Shown here piece by piece: positions 38,045 to 48,005 of a stretch of 64,000 nt of DNA; position 1 is the stretch's first letter, and each line of letters starts with the position of its first letter. Source of the stretch: Gammaproteobacteria bacterium (GTDB lineage Bacteria > Pseudomonadota > Gammaproteobacteria > Xanthomonadales > Wenzhouxiangellaceae); contig PWYW01000073.1 in NCBI GenBank assembly GCA_003567685.1, positions 1 through 64,000 on the forward strand, given 5' to 3'. A program made the translations under genes and the position numbers. Under the pieces are notes generated by a model. That model was given only the letters and a program-made list of their open reading frames with translations. It had not been told where the DNA came from and did no database searches.

Positions 38045-39109
38045 ATGAAAACCTTACTGGTTACAGGCGGTGCCGGTTTCATTGGCGCTAACTTCGTGCG
38101 CCGGCAGATTGAAACCAACGGTCATCGGATCGTCAATCTTGATTTGCTCACCTATGCGGGCAACCGCGAGTCCCTGGACGGCCTCGACCCCAGCCGCCAC
38201 CAGTTCGTCCAGGGCGATATCGGCGATCGAGTTTTGCTTGATCGACTGCTGGCCCAGCACAAACCCGATGCCATCGTCCACTTTGCCGCAGAAAGCCACG
38301 TGGATCGCTCGATTGACGATCCGGACGCGTTCATCCGTACCAATATCAACGGCACGCGCGTCCTGCTGGATGCGGCTCTGGACTATTGGCGGCAGGGCGT
38401 TGCGCCAGATTTTCGCTTCCTGCACGTCTCGACCGACGAAGTGTATGGCACCCTGAAGCCCGGGGAGCCAGCGTTTTCCGAACGCCATCAGTACCAGCCG
38501 AACTCGCCCTATGCGGCCTCCAAGGCAGCGGCGGATCATCTGGTACGCGCCTGGCATCACACCTACGATCTGCCAGTGCTGACCACCAATTGCTCGAACA
38601 ATTACGGCCCTTACCAGTTTCCGGAAAAGCTCATTCCGCTGATGCTTATCAATGCCCTGCATGGCGAAGCGTTGCCGGTTTACGGCGATGGCCAGCAGCG
38701 TCGGGACTGGTTATTTGTATCCGACCACTGCCGGGCCATCGAGCGAGTTCTCGAGGCGGGCCGGCCCGGGCGGGTCTACAACGTTGGCGGTAATGCTGAA
38801 ATGGCCAACCTTGACGTGGTTCGAATGCTGTGTGATTTGCTGGATGCACGCGTGCCGACCGGCCAGCCCCGACGAGAGCTGATTCGGTTTGTCGATGACC
38901 GGCCCGGTCACGACCGACGCTATGCCATTGATCACGGCCGCATCCGCGATGAACTCGGCTGGCAGCCAGAGGTGGATTTTGCGCGCGGCCTGGCGGCCAC
39001 GGTCGACTGGTACCTGGACCAGCGCGATTGGTGGCAGCGAATTCGTGATGGACGTTATCGTTCCGAGCGCCTCGGCACGCTGGCGGCCGGCCCGGCCGGA
39101 GGCGCATGA
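38045..39109 (+). CDS. rfbB: dTDP-glucose 4,6-dehydratase
   Basis: Second enzyme of dTDP-L-rhamnose synthesis (354 aa). NAD motif [11 protein letters not shown], catalytic STDEVYG and [16 protein letters not shown] with Tyr and Lys are in place. ATG 38045. First gene of a compact rfbBACD-manC run; rfbA begins 1 bp after its stop. Rhamnose presumably enters O-antigen or exopolysaccharide. Confidence 0.96.
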   Translation: MKTLLVTGGAGFIGANFVRRQIETNGHRIVNLDLLTYAGNRESLDGLDPSRHQFVQGDIGDRVLLDRLLAQHKPDAIVHFAAESHVDRSIDDPDAFIRTNINGTRVLLDAALDYWRQGVAPDFRFLHVSTDEVYGTLKPGEPAFSERHQYQPNSPYAASKAAADHLVRAWHHTYDLPVLTTNCSNNYGPYQFPEKLIPLMLINALHGEALPVYGDGQQRRDWLFVSDHCRAIERVLEAGRPGRVYNVGGNAEMANLDVVRMLCDLLDARVPTGQPRRELIRFVDDRPGHDRRYAIDHGRIRDELGWQPEVDFARGLAATVDWYLDQRDWWQRIRDGRYRSERLGTLAAGPAGGA

Positions 39110-39110
39110 G

Positions 39111-39991
<881 letters not shown>

Positions 39992-39995
<4 letters not shown>

Positions 39996-40540
39996 AGATA
40001 ATCGAGACTCCTTTGCCGGGGGTTTTGAAGATTGCCCCACGGGTTTTCGGTGACGAACGCGGCGCGTTTCTTGAAACCTGGCGCCAAGAACGTTACGGCG
40101 AGCTCGGCATCGGCCCCGAGTTTGTTCAGGCCAACCAATCGTATTCCGTCCGTGGCGTGCTGCGCGGTCTGCACTATCAATGGCCAGAACCGCAAGGCAA
40201 GCTGGTTTGGGTGAGCCAAGGGCGAGTACTGGACGTGGCGGTCGACATCCGCCCCTCTTCGGCTCACTATGGTCAATGGACCGCCGTCGAACTGGATGCC
40301 GAGCAGCACCATCAACTCTGGATTCCGGAGGGTTTCGCGCATGGTTTCCTCGTGCTCAGCGAGGCGGCCTGCTTCAACTACCTGTGCACCCGCCCTTACC
40401 GAGGCGAGTTCGACCGGTCGGTGGCCTGGAATGATCCGGAGATTGGCATCGACTGGCCCATTGCAAAACCGGAACTGTCTGCCAAGGATTCGGCTGCCCC
40501 AATGCTGAGCGCCCTCACGGCGGAGCAACTGCCGGCGTGA
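39992..40540 (+). CDS. rfbC: dTDP-4-dehydrorhamnose 3,5-epimerase
   Basis: Cupin-fold epimerase (182 aa). GVLRGLHYQ carries the catalytic His region, with [13 protein letters not shown] and [15 protein letters not shown] behind it. ATG 39992 overlaps rfbA; its stop overlaps the GTG of rfbD. Confidence 0.96.
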
Positions 40541-41433
40541 GAGTGCTGTTGCTGGGCGCAGCCGGACAGTTGGGGCAGCACTTGCAGGCTGCTTGCCCAC
40601 CGTCGCTTGAACTGTCGATCAGCTCCCGCTCGGATGCGCGCCACCCCTGCGATATGTCCGACCGAAAGGCGGTGATCGGCTTGCTCGATACACTGAAGCC
40701 AGACATCATCCTCAATGCGGCGGCCTGGACTGCCGTGGATGCCGCCGAAGAACACCCAGAACAGGCGTATCGACTGAACGCCGAGCTGCCCGGCTGGCTT
40801 GCCGGTTGGTGCAAGCAGCATGCTGGCGGTCTTATCACTTACTCGACGGATTACGTGTTCTGCGGTCAGCCAGACCGCGCGTGGCGGGAGAATGACCGGC
40901 CAGACCCCCGCTCGGTCTACGGCCAAAGCAAGCTTGAGGGTGAGCAGCAGGTGGCTGCTAGTGGCGCCAAAAGTGCGGTCATTCGTACAGCCTGGGTGTA
41001 CAGCCATCTGCCAGGGAATTTTCTGAGCGCAATCCTGGCCCGTGCCGCCGACGGACAGCCCCTCAAAGTGGTTGCCGACCAACAGGGTTCGCCCACCTGG
41101 GCGGGGGACCTGGCGGCGGTTACCTGGGCGCTTTTGTCCCGTTGGCACAGACTGGATCCGGGCACGACGCTTTTCCATGCTGCCGGGGCGACTCCGCTGA
41201 GTTGGCACGCCTTTGCATCGCTGGCGGTAAGCTATGCGGGCAAAGCCGGGCGAATCGCTGCGCCGGTGGCGGTGGAACCGATTGATTCCTCGCAGTGGCC
41301 GCAGCGCGCGGAGCGACCGTGCTGGTCCGTTTTGGACAGTTCGCGAATCGAATACATTACCGGTCATTCGATGATGACCGCAGACCAGGCGCTGGAGGCC
41401 TGTCTCAAGCAATGGCGACCGACCCCATCCTGA
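40537..41433 (+). CDS. rfbD: dTDP-4-dehydrorhamnose reductase
   Basis: Final reductase giving dTDP-L-rhamnose (298 aa). NAD(P) motif LLLGAAGQLGQHL, the catalytic TYSTDYVFCG and SVYGQSKLEGEQ (Tyr and Lys) are present. GTG 40537 lies in a GTGA overlap. The order B-A-C-D differs from the enteric B-D-A-C order. The 3' end overlaps manC by 22 bp. Confidence 0.95.
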   Translation: MRVLLLGAAGQLGQHLQAACPPSLELSISSRSDARHPCDMSDRKAVIGLLDTLKPDIILNAAAWTAVDAAEEHPEQAYRLNAELPGWLAGWCKQHAGGLITYSTDYVFCGQPDRAWRENDRPDPRSVYGQSKLEGEQQVAASGAKSAVIRTAWVYSHLPGNFLSAILARAADGQPLKVVADQQGSPTWAGDLAAVTWALLSRWHRLDPGTTLFHAAGATPLSWHAFASLAVSYAGKAGRIAAPVAVEPIDSSQWPQRAERPCWSVLDSSRIEYITGHSMMTADQALEACLKQWRPTPS

Positions 41434-42842
41434 TTCCCGTCATTCTTTCCGGAGGCTCCGGAACGCGCCTCTGGCCGGTGTCACGCAAGGCACATCCAAA
41501 GCCTTTCATGCGCCTGGCCAATGGTCAGACGCTTGCCGAGAGCACCATCGAGCGGGCCATGGCCGTGGCGTCGGCGCCGGTTAGCCTGACCGTTACCGGC
41601 CGGGATTACTACTTTTTGACGCGGGATCTTTACCAGCGAAGTGCCGGTGAGGCCGAGCACCATTTTCTTCTTGAACCCACCGGGCGCAATACTGCACCGG
41701 CCATTGCCGCGGCGGCGCTGTGGGTGACCGAACATTTCGGCCCCGCCGCCCGAATGCTGGTGCTGCCGGCAGATCATCTGGTTCGAGACCTCGATCGTTT
41801 TACCGAGGCAGTGGATCGGGCAGCCGCATTGGCTGACGAGGGCAACCTGGTTTGCCTTGGCGTTGAACCGACGCATGCCGAAACGGGTTTTGGTTACATT
41901 CGCGTCGGCCAGCCGCTGGGCTCGAATGCGCGCTGGGTCGATGCCTTCGTCGAAAAGCCGGATCTGGCGACCGCGGAGCGTTACCTGACTTCAGGTGATT
42001 ATCTTTGGAATGGGGGCATGTTCTGTTTCCGAGCTGATGCCATCCTGGCTTCGCTGGAAGAGCATGCGATTGATATTCTTGATGGTGTACGGGCAACCTG
42101 GCGGGCATCTGCTACCGACCAGGCACCGTTTGAACTCGAGGCCGAAGCCTTCAGGCGCGTGCGCGCGGAATCAATTGATTTCGCGGTCATGGAAAAAGCC
42201 GAGCATCGCGCCGTGGTTCCGGTGGACTGCGGATGGAGCGACATTGGCTCCTGGCAAGCCATCAGCGAGCTATACGAGACGGATGCGCTGGGCAATCGGG
42301 TGCAAGGCGAGGGTGTTCTCGTTGACAGCCGCAATACCTACGTGCAGGGCGAGAAGCGTCTCGTTGCCGCAGTGGGTGTCGATAACCTGGTCATTGTTGA
42401 CACGGGCGACGCGGTGTTGGTGGCCAGTCGTGACCGTGCCCAGGAGGTCAAGGCTGTTGTCGAGGAATTGACCCGTCAGGAACATGACCTGGCCGTTTAC
42501 CATAGAACCGTTCACCGCCCGTGGGGAAGTTACACCGTTCTTGAAGATGCTGATGATTGCAAGGTAAAGCGTCTTGTCGTTCGGCCGGGCGGTATTCTTT
42601 CGCTGCAGCGCCACCAGCATCGCAATGAACACTGGACCGTCGTGGCCGGCGAGGGCGCGGTCCAACTGGGCGATGACCAGTTCGTCATGAAAACCGGTCA
42701 GACAATCGAGATTGCTGCCGGAACGCTGCATCGCCTGGAGAACCCCGGTCGGGACGATCTGCATATCATCGAGGTTCAGACTGGCCGTTATTTCGGAGAG
42801 GACGACATTGAACGGCTGGAGGATGTTTATGGCCGTGCCTGA
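41412..42842 (+). CDS. manC: Mannose-1-phosphate guanylyltransferase / mannose-6-phosphate isomerase
   Basis: Bifunctional enzyme (476 aa) supplying GDP-mannose. The N-terminal pyrophosphorylase domain has ILSGGSGTRLWPVSR and FVEKPD. The C-terminal type II isomerase cupin has PWGSY, LSLQRHQHRNEHW and IEIAAGTLHRLENPG. ATG 41412 gives the standard N-terminus. It overlaps rfbD by 22 bp and the next gene by 14 bp, so it is part of the sugar-nucleotide operon. Confidence 0.95.
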   Translation: MATDPILIPVILSGGSGTRLWPVSRKAHPKPFMRLANGQTLAESTIERAMAVASAPVSLTVTGRDYYFLTRDLYQRSAGEAEHHFLLEPTGRNTAPAIAAAALWVTEHFGPAARMLVLPADHLVRDLDRFTEAVDRAAALADEGNLVCLGVEPTHAETGFGYIRVGQPLGSNARWVDAFVEKPDLATAERYLTSGDYLWNGGMFCFRADAILASLEEHAIDILDGVRATWRASATDQAPFELEAEAFRRVRAESIDFAVMEKAEHRAVVPVDCGWSDIGSWQAISELYETDALGNRVQGEGVLVDSRNTYVQGEKRLVAAVGVDNLVIVDTGDAVLVASRDRAQEVKAVVEELTRQEHDLAVYHRTVHRPWGSYTVLEDADDCKVKRLVVRPGGILSLQRHQHRNEHWTVVAGEGAVQLGDDQFVMKTGQTIEIAAGTLHRLENPGRDDLHIIEVQTGRYFGEDDIERLEDVYGRA

Positions 42843-43773
42843 GGCTTTTGCGCAAAACCGATGGCAGCGCGTTGCTATCGCTGCGATGGTTGTCTTGATC
42901 GTGGCCTGCAGTGACCAGCAGGCGGACGACGCGCTTGTGAGTGATGGTTTCGATGAACGCGCCTGGCGCGCCGATGTCGAGCAGTGGCGCGCCGGTCGCC
43001 TGGAACGCCTGACCGCAGAGGACGGGTGGCTCAGTTTGATGGCGCTGGAATTCCCCGGGGAGGGCGACTGGCTCGTCGGTACGGCCGAGCGCGCCGATTT
43101 GCGCATGCTTTCCGGCCCGGAACACTGGGGTCGATTACGTCTTTCGGACGACCAGGCCTGGTTCGAAGCCGCCGATGAATCGGTTCGCATTGATGGAGAA
43201 TTCATTGACCATGCCGTGGAGCTTCTGGATTCGTCGGCCAGTGATTCGGTTCAGGTGAGTGCGGGAAGCGGTGTTTTTCGCATACAGCGGCGGCCCAGCG
43301 GATTGGCATTTCGAGCGCGCGACGCCAAGGCAGAGACCCGTCTTGGTTTTGAAGGGGTCAGTCATTTCCCGGTTGATCCCGCCTGGCGCTTCAAAGCCGA
43401 GTGGCATCCGCATGAGCCGGCCCGCGAGATTGAAATTGCCAATGTCCTTGGGGAATTGAGCATGAGTGCCAATCCCGGTCGCGTGGTTTTCGAGCTGGAT
43501 GACCAACCGGTCACGCTTGAAGCGCTTGAAGCCGACGACTCGTTGTTCTTTATCTTTGCCGATCGCACTTCGGGCCGGGAAACCTTTGGTCTGGGACGGT
43601 TCCTGTATACCGATCTTCCAGTCGATGGCCAGGTTGTGCTGGATTTCAACCGGGCCTACAATCCGCCCTGCGCCTTCACGGCGTTCACTTCCTGCCCGCT
43701 GCCGCCTCAAAGCAATCGCATCGATGGCCGCATCGAAGCCGGCGAGTTGCGCCCGCCGAACGAAGCCTATTAA
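42829..43773 (+). CDS. DUF1684 domain lipoprotein
   Basis: 314 aa of unknown function. The N-terminal helix ends in the lipobox IVAC (Cys about residue 24), predicting a lipoprotein. The DUF1684 hallmarks are an N-terminal RLERLTAEDGWLSLMAL and a C-terminal DFNRAYNPPCAFTAFTSCPL with nearby NRIDGRIEAGE. ATG 42829 has GGAGG six bases upstream; ATG 42823 also exists. It overlaps manC by 14 bp, so it is probably co-transcribed. A link to surface polysaccharide is only positional. Confidence 0.8.
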   Translation: MAVPEAFAQNRWQRVAIAAMVVLIVACSDQQADDALVSDGFDERAWRADVEQWRAGRLERLTAEDGWLSLMALEFPGEGDWLVGTAERADLRMLSGPEHWGRLRLSDDQAWFEAADESVRIDGEFIDHAVELLDSSASDSVQVSAGSGVFRIQRRPSGLAFRARDAKAETRLGFEGVSHFPVDPAWRFKAEWHPHEPAREIEIANVLGELSMSANPGRVVFELDDQPVTLEALEADDSLFFIFADRTSGRETFGLGRFLYTDLPVDGQVVLDFNRAYNPPCAFTAFTSCPLPPQSNRIDGRIEAGELRPPNEAY

Positions 43774-43915
43774 CGGCCACCCTCAAGGGCTTGGACGCTA
43801 GGATAGCCGGTGCTTTTCCTTATGGGTAATTGGGTAGTCAAATGCGCCCAGTCACGGAGCCGTCCTGGTAGATTTTGATTTCGCAAGGGTGAGTTAAGGT
43901 GGCAGGCGGCAAGCG

Positions 43916-44104
43916 GTGCCGGCTGCTGGCGAGCGCTGGCGCTATCCGACGGCGTCAATTCTGCGGGTTCAAGGGAGCTTGGGTGCCAACGAATACCGTC
44001 ACGGCAGTTGAACGGTTTGCGGCTTCAGGATGGGTCCCGGGCGCCTGAAACGGCTGAAACACCGTGCCCGCCGCCGCGCGCCAGCGCTCGCCACCAGCCA
44101 ACAC
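43916..44104. repeat. Inverted repeat A (arms 43916-43942 and 44078-44104)
   Basis: The left arm contains GGCGAGCGCTGGCGC and the right arm its reverse complement. Over 27 bases 24 match; the differences are CC/TT and one C/G. The arms are 135 bp apart and the left arm of repeat B lies between them. Confidence 0.75.
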
Positions 44105-44318
44105 CACTCCCCGCTGATGGGTAGGAGGAAAGGGCAGGCTTGCTTCCCTGCGATCTCTCAGCCTGCTGCATCGGGGGGCGTTAGGTGCTTCGGGCCGGCC
44201 GGGGCGCGGACGCTTCCCGGTAGCTTTCAGCATCCATCCAATTGGTCGCTGCTCAAGGAGGTCGAGAATCCATCCGCTAGGACATTGCGATCTCGAGGTC
44301 ACCCAAGCTCCCGTGAAC
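43967..44318. repeat. Inverted repeat B (arms 43967-43985 and 44300-44318)
   Basis: The left arm GTTCAAGGGAGCTTGGGTG and the right arm CACCCAAGCTCCCGTGAAC match as reverse complements at 18 of 19 bases. They are 314 bp apart and interlock with repeat A rather than nesting with it. Confidence 0.75.
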
Positions 44319-44456
44319 CAGCCCTGGGCAAGCCAGCCGAACGTCCCGGCTGGCCAGAAGCACCTGGCGCCACCGGATGCTCTAAGCTATCGAAAGGGAT
44401 GAATGCCAGGGCTTGGTCGCCATTGAACGTCTAGAACATTTCGGGCGGGCAGGCTC

Positions 44457-45239
44457 CTAGCGCCCCTTTAATTCGGGCGCGCGCTTTTCCAGGAAGGCGG
44501 CGGTGCCTTCCTGCATGTCTTCGGTGCTGCAACACACGGCAAAGCGCGCGGTTTCCAGCGCCAGACCGGCTTCCAGCGGCATATCGGCGCCCTGCTGGAT
44601 GGCCTGCAGAATGCCGCGAACGGCTTCGGGGGCAGCCTTGACCAGCGGGCCGGCGAGTTCTTTGACGGCGTTCTCCAGCTCGGCGGCCTCGACCACGCGG
44701 TTGACCAGCCCAAGCTGATAGGCGCGCTCGGCCGAGATCGGCTCGCCGCTCAGGGCCATCTCCAGCGCGACCGTCGTGCCGGTCAGGCGTAGCAGGCGTT
44801 GGGTGCCGCCGAAGCCGGGCATGATGCCCAGTTTGATTTCTGGCAGGCCCAGGCGGGCATTGCTGCTGGCCACTCGCAGGTGGCAGGCCAGGGCCAGTTC
44901 CATGCCGCCGCCCAGGGCAAAGCCGTTAATGGCGGCAATGACCGGCTTTTCGAGGCTCTGGATCATGCTCATCAGACTTTGGCCAAAAGCCGAGAAGCGT
45001 CGGGCCTCGGTGGTGTTCTGTTCGCGAATCTCTGTGATGTCTGCGCCGGCCACGAAGGCCTTATCGCCGGAACCGGTAATGACGATGACGCGCACCTTGT
45101 CGTCGCCACTGGCGTCGATGATGGCACCGTAGAGTTCCTGCAGCGTCTGCCGATTCAGCGCATTCAGCTTGCTCGGGCGTTTGACGGTGATGGTGTGAAT
45201 GCCGCCGCGAGTGACGACAGCCAGGTTTTCATAGGACAT
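44457..45239 (-). CDS. Enoyl-CoA hydratase (crotonase family)
   Basis: 260 aa enzyme hydrating 2-enoyl-CoA in beta-oxidation. Oxyanion-hole segments [11 protein letters not shown] and [16 protein letters not shown] are present, and both catalytic Glu positions of true hydratases are filled ([10 protein letters not shown] and [17 protein letters not shown]). Single-gene unit facing away from psp. The physiological substrate is not fixed by sequence; short-chain enoyl-CoA is usual. Confidence 0.92.
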   Translation of the reverse strand: MSYENLAVVTRGGIHTITVKRPSKLNALNRQTLQELYGAIIDASGDDKVRVIVITGSGDKAFVAGADITEIREQNTTEARRFSAFGQSLMSMIQSLEKPVIAAINGFALGGGMELALACHLRVASSNARLGLPEIKLGIMPGFGGTQRLLRLTGTTVALEMALSGEPISAERAYQLGLVNRVVEAAELENAVKELAGPLVKAAPEAVRGILQAIQQGADMPLEAGLALETARFAVCCSTEDMQEGTAAFLEKRAPELKGR

Positions 45240-45368
45240 GAAGCATCAATCCGGTGAGTGTCTGGCGTGGATTGTAACCGGGTGACCTGTTTTACTCAGA
45301 CATTCCTGTTCGAACCCACCTTCAGGGGTTCTGAATGAGGCTTTGACGAAGACTGTCTTGGTATGTGA

Positions 45369-45387
45369 CCGGCCCTTGACGGGCCGG
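45369..45387 (-). terminator. Hairpin after pspC
   Basis: CCGGCCC (45369-45375) and GGGCCGG (45381-45387) with a 5-base loop, 12 bp past the pspC stop in the direction of transcription. The T-run is poor. Confidence 0.5.
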
Positions 45388-45399
45388 CCTTATGTCGGT

Positions 45400-45786
45400 T
45401 CAGTCGCGCAATTCCCGGTCGATCCGGTACTCGCTGGAGGTCAGCCAGGATTCCATCCGCTGCAGGCGTTCATCCAGCTGGCGGAAACGTCCGTTCAATT
45501 GGCCAACGCTGTCGCGCGGTGATCGCCTCACTTCGCTCCAGAACGCCGCTTCCTCATCATCCCGGTAGAGGCTGCGTGGGCGCTTGGGAATAAGTATCCA
45601 CAGCGCCAGATAGCCAATCACCATGACGGCGGTGAAGGGCAGGGCCAGCAGCGCCACGATGATTCTCAACGCGGTTCGGTTGAAGCCCAGCCAGTCGGCC
45701 AGTCCTGCACAGACACCGGCCAGCAAGGCCCGGTCCTTGTCGCGGTAGAGCCGATGGCGTTCGTTGCTGCCAGATCCGCGGTTCAT
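45400..45786 (-). CDS. pspC: Phage shock protein C
   Basis: 128 aa inner-membrane sensor of the Psp envelope-stress response. The PspC domain has RLYRDKDRALLAGVCAGLADWLG and one helix (IIVALLALPFTAVMVIGYLALWILIP), followed by a cytoplasmic or periplasmic coiled-coil-like tail (LDERLQRMESWL). ATG 45786 overlaps the pspB stop (ATGA); a start five codons earlier would overlap pspB further. Confidence 0.93.
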   Translation of the reverse strand: MNRGSGSNERHRLYRDKDRALLAGVCAGLADWLGFNRTALRIIVALLALPFTAVMVIGYLALWILIPKRPRSLYRDDEEAAFWSEVRRSPRDSVGQLNGRFRQLDERLQRMESWLTSSEYRIDRELRD

Positions 45787-46052
45787 AGCTTTTTCCTCCA
45801 TTCCGGATTGTCTGCATCGAGGATTCTTTCCAGGGTGCGGATCCGATCCTCCATTTTCCGAGCTGATTCATGCAAGGTTTCCAGCAGGGCTTCGTCCTTG
45901 CTGCTGATGCGTCGGCTGGCCGAGTTGCGCGTGGCGTAATGCAGAATCAGCCAGATGGGCGCAACGATCACCAGAAACAGCACCAGCAGGGTAAACAGCA
46001 TGCCCATCGGTGCGAGGAAACTCGTCCAGCCGATTGGATCGTAAAAGCCCAT
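45783..46052 (-). CDS. pspB: Phage shock protein B
   Basis: 89 aa inner-membrane protein working with PspC to free PspF from PspA. One N-terminal helix (APMGMLFTLLVLFLVIVAPIW) then a charged coiled-coil tail (DEALLETLHESARKMEDRI). It starts 2 bp after pspA and overlaps pspC. Confidence 0.9.
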   Translation of the reverse strand: MGFYDPIGWTSFLAPMGMLFTLLVLFLVIVAPIWLILHYATRNSASRRISSKDEALLETLHESARKMEDRIRTLERILDADNPEWRKKL

Positions 46053-46054
46053 GG

Positions 46055-46720
46055 TCAGCCTTCCTTTTTGCGGGATTTCAGCTCGGCCAGCTCGGCCTCG
46101 ATGCGCTCCTCACGCTCAAGGTCGCGGAACTCGGCCTGCAGGTCGCCGCCGCGACGGCCCATGTCCAGTGCCTCGGCTTCAGACTCGATCTGCTCGATGC
46201 GGGCTTCGGCGTGGTCAAAGCGATGCAGCATCTCGTCCACCTTGTCGTTGTAAAGGTGCTTGCGCGTCTTGACCTGGTGGGTGGCCGAGCGGTGACGCAT
46301 GACCAGCGCGCGCTGACGGTTGCGGGCGTCGCTGAGCTTGGCCTGCAGCTTGGCGATATCCTCGTCGTAGCGGGCCAGGTGGTTGGCGTACTGCTCCAGT
46401 TCTTCTTCAAGGTAGCTGATGCGGTCGGCCAGTGCGGTTTTCTCGGTCAGCGCGGCTCGCGCCAGATCATCGCGCCCCTTGTCCAGTGCCAGTTCGGCCT
46501 TGGCCATCCAGTCGTCCTGTTGCTCGCGCAGGCGGCGGTGCAGGCGCTCGCGTTCTTTCTTCTCGGCGATGCACTTGGCTGTGGCTGACCGTACTTCCAC
46601 CAGTGTGTCTTCCATTTCCTGGATCATCAGCCGGATCATCTTTTCAGGATCCTCTGCTTTTTCCAATGCTGCATTAAGGTTGGCGTTGATGATGTCGCCC
46701 ATTCGGGAAAAAATGCCCAT
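46055..46720 (-). CDS. pspA: Phage shock protein A
   Basis: 221 aa ESCRT-III-like peripheral membrane protein that protects the inner membrane and, in enterics, inhibits PspF. It starts MGIFSRMGDIINANLNAALE, the amphipathic helix, followed by long coiled coils (EDPEKMIRLMIQEMEDTL). First gene of pspABC, read from a sigma-54 promoter 45 bp upstream. No pspF is adjacent, unlike E. coli where it is divergent. Confidence 0.96.
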   Translation of the reverse strand: MGIFSRMGDIINANLNAALEKAEDPEKMIRLMIQEMEDTLVEVRSATAKCIAEKKERERLHRRLREQQDDWMAKAELALDKGRDDLARAALTEKTALADRISYLEEELEQYANHLARYDEDIAKLQAKLSDARNRQRALVMRHRSATHQVKTRKHLYNDKVDEMLHRFDHAEARIEQIESEAEALDMGRRGGDLQAEFRDLEREERIEAELAELKSRKKEG

Positions 46721-46764
46721 GGTGGTGCTCCTGTGTCGTTAGTGATGGGTATGTAGCCGATCAA

Positions 46765-46779
46765 GCAATATCTGTGCCT
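46765..46779 (-). promoter_or_regulatory. Sigma-54 promoter of pspABC
   Basis: On the minus strand AGGCACAGATATTGC matches the sigma-54 consensus TGGCAC-N5-TTGC at every position but the first, with exact spacing of the GG and GC elements. The expected start lies near 46753, about 33 bp before the pspA ATG. PspF with sigma-54 is the known control of psp operons. Confidence 0.85.
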
Positions 46780-47067
46780 GTTTTTAAATGCCTGCAAAAA
46801 CAATGGCCTGGGACTGACGGTGTCGCTTCAGTGGCAATATTGGCCATAATGGTGGTGAAAAACACCAACTGCTGTGTCTGCTTTGCCGCCGTGAACCACT
46901 TGGTTGTAGCGCTGTCCATTCTGGCGTGACCCAAACAGACCAAGAACGGTCAGGCAGCCGTTATCTGGCTGGGGCATAATGGTGAATGGCCATCGGGGGT
47001 ATGCCCGCATGCCCCGGGTCAGCTAAACTTCATGAAATTTTCTGATACCCCCATGATTGGAGGCAGC
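46780..47067. other. Spacer between the psp promoter and the FKBP gene
   Basis: No credible gene on either strand. It should hold the PspF activator sites for psp and the promoter of the FKBP gene. A 10-base direct repeat CATAATGGTG occurs at 46845 and 46975. A near-perfect 9-bp hairpin is seen at about 46996-47015 (GGGGTATGC/GCATGCCCC). Neither can be assigned a role. Confidence 0.4.
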
Positions 47068-47790
47068 ATGCAAAAGGTAGTTCTGGCCGGAATTCTGGTC
47101 GCGGCAGCAATTACGTCTGTTCAGGCGCAGAATCTCGAGTCCGAAGAGGGCAAGCTGGGTTACTCGATTGGCTACGAATTCGGTGCAGAATTGCGCAGCT
47201 ACGATATCGATCTCGACCTTGAGGCCGTTTTCCAAGCGGTCCGGGACGCTTACAACGGCCAAGAGCCCGCCCTGGAAATTGCAGAAATGCGCCAGGTCAT
47301 GTCGGCTTTGCAGGAAAAATTGCGCCAGGAACGCATGGAAGCCTTTCAGGCAATGGCGGAGGAAAATCAATCTCGCGCCGATCGTTTCCTGACCGAGAAC
47401 AGCAGCAAGACCGGTATCGTCTCCCTTCCCAGTGGCGTTCAGTACCGCATTATCGAAGAAGGTGACGGCGCCCGTCCCAGCATGGAAGACGTCGTGACGG
47501 TCCACTATCGCGGCTCGAAAATCGATGGTCGGGAATTCGACAGTTCGTTCCGTCGGGGCGTGCCTGCCGTTTTCCAGGTCAACTCGGTCATCGAGGGGTG
47601 GCAGGAAGTTCTGCCCCTGATGCGCGAGGGCGCGATGTGGCAGGTCTTCCTGCCGCCGGAGTTGGCCTTCGGTCTGCGTGGTGATCCGCCGATGATTGGC
47701 CCCAACGAAGCCCTGCAGTTTGATCTGCGCCTGGTCCAGATCGGCGTGCCGGAAGGCTTCGAAGGCAGCCCTGACGCGCCCGGCAACTAA
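47068..47790 (+). CDS. FKBP-type peptidyl-prolyl isomerase, FkpA/Mip type
   Basis: Periplasmic prolyl isomerase (240 aa). A signal peptide (about residues 1-21, ending SVQA) precedes an alpha-helical dimerisation part (LGYSIGYEFGAELR, MRQVMSALQEKLRQERM). The FKBP domain follows, with VTVHYRGSKIDGREFDSSFRRG and VIEGWQEVLPLMREG. ATG 47068 has GGAGG upstream; ATG 47032 is in frame but would bury the signal peptide. Confidence 0.92.
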   Translation: MQKVVLAGILVAAAITSVQAQNLESEEGKLGYSIGYEFGAELRSYDIDLDLEAVFQAVRDAYNGQEPALEIAEMRQVMSALQEKLRQERMEAFQAMAEENQSRADRFLTENSSKTGIVSLPSGVQYRIIEEGDGARPSMEDVVTVHYRGSKIDGREFDSSFRRGVPAVFQVNSVIEGWQEVLPLMREGAMWQVFLPPELAFGLRGDPPMIGPNEALQFDLRLVQIGVPEGFEGSPDAPGN

Positions 47791-47804
47791 GGCGGCGCGG
47801 GTTC

Positions 47805-48005
47805 ATGGCTGATCCGGCAGAGCCACTACCGGCAATCGAATCGCCCTGCATTGGGACCTGCACGCTCGGTCCCGGTGGATTTTGCGTCGGCTGTTTTCGG
47901 ACAGCCGACGAGATTACCGGCTGGTTGTCTTATACGCCTGAACATCGCCGGGCGGTGATGGACGAATTGCCGGCCAGGGCCGACGCTCTGTTTGATGGGG
48001 ACTGA
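47805..48005 (+). CDS. DUF1289 small Cys-rich protein
   Basis: 66 aa. The family pattern is visible: SPCIGTCTL, GFCVGCFRTADEITGW, with four Cys that could bind a metal. Function unknown. Starts 14 bp after the FKBP gene and overlaps the Nudix gene by 11 bp. Confidence 0.85.
   Translation: MADPAEPLPAIESPCIGTCTLGPGGFCVGCFRTADEITGWLSYTPEHRRAVMDELPARADALFDGD

Larger units (their letters stand above)
43774..44456. other. Gene-free island of 683 bp with two interlocked inverted repeats
   Basis: The longest stretch without a credible gene. Short open frames exist on both strands (for example 43955-44302 minus, 115 codons), but they look like no family and run through the repeats. Two inverted repeats interlock in the order A, B, A', B' (see the repeat entries), so they cannot both form nested hairpins. 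No terminator or clear promoter is visible. It could be a decayed mobile element, a repeat family or a structured RNA. Confidence 0.6.

Noticed and set aside
43955-44302. 115-codon minus-strand open frame in the gene-free island
   Set aside because: It runs through both inverted repeats, has a Pro/Arg-rich sequence like non-coding GC-rich DNA and no ribosome site.
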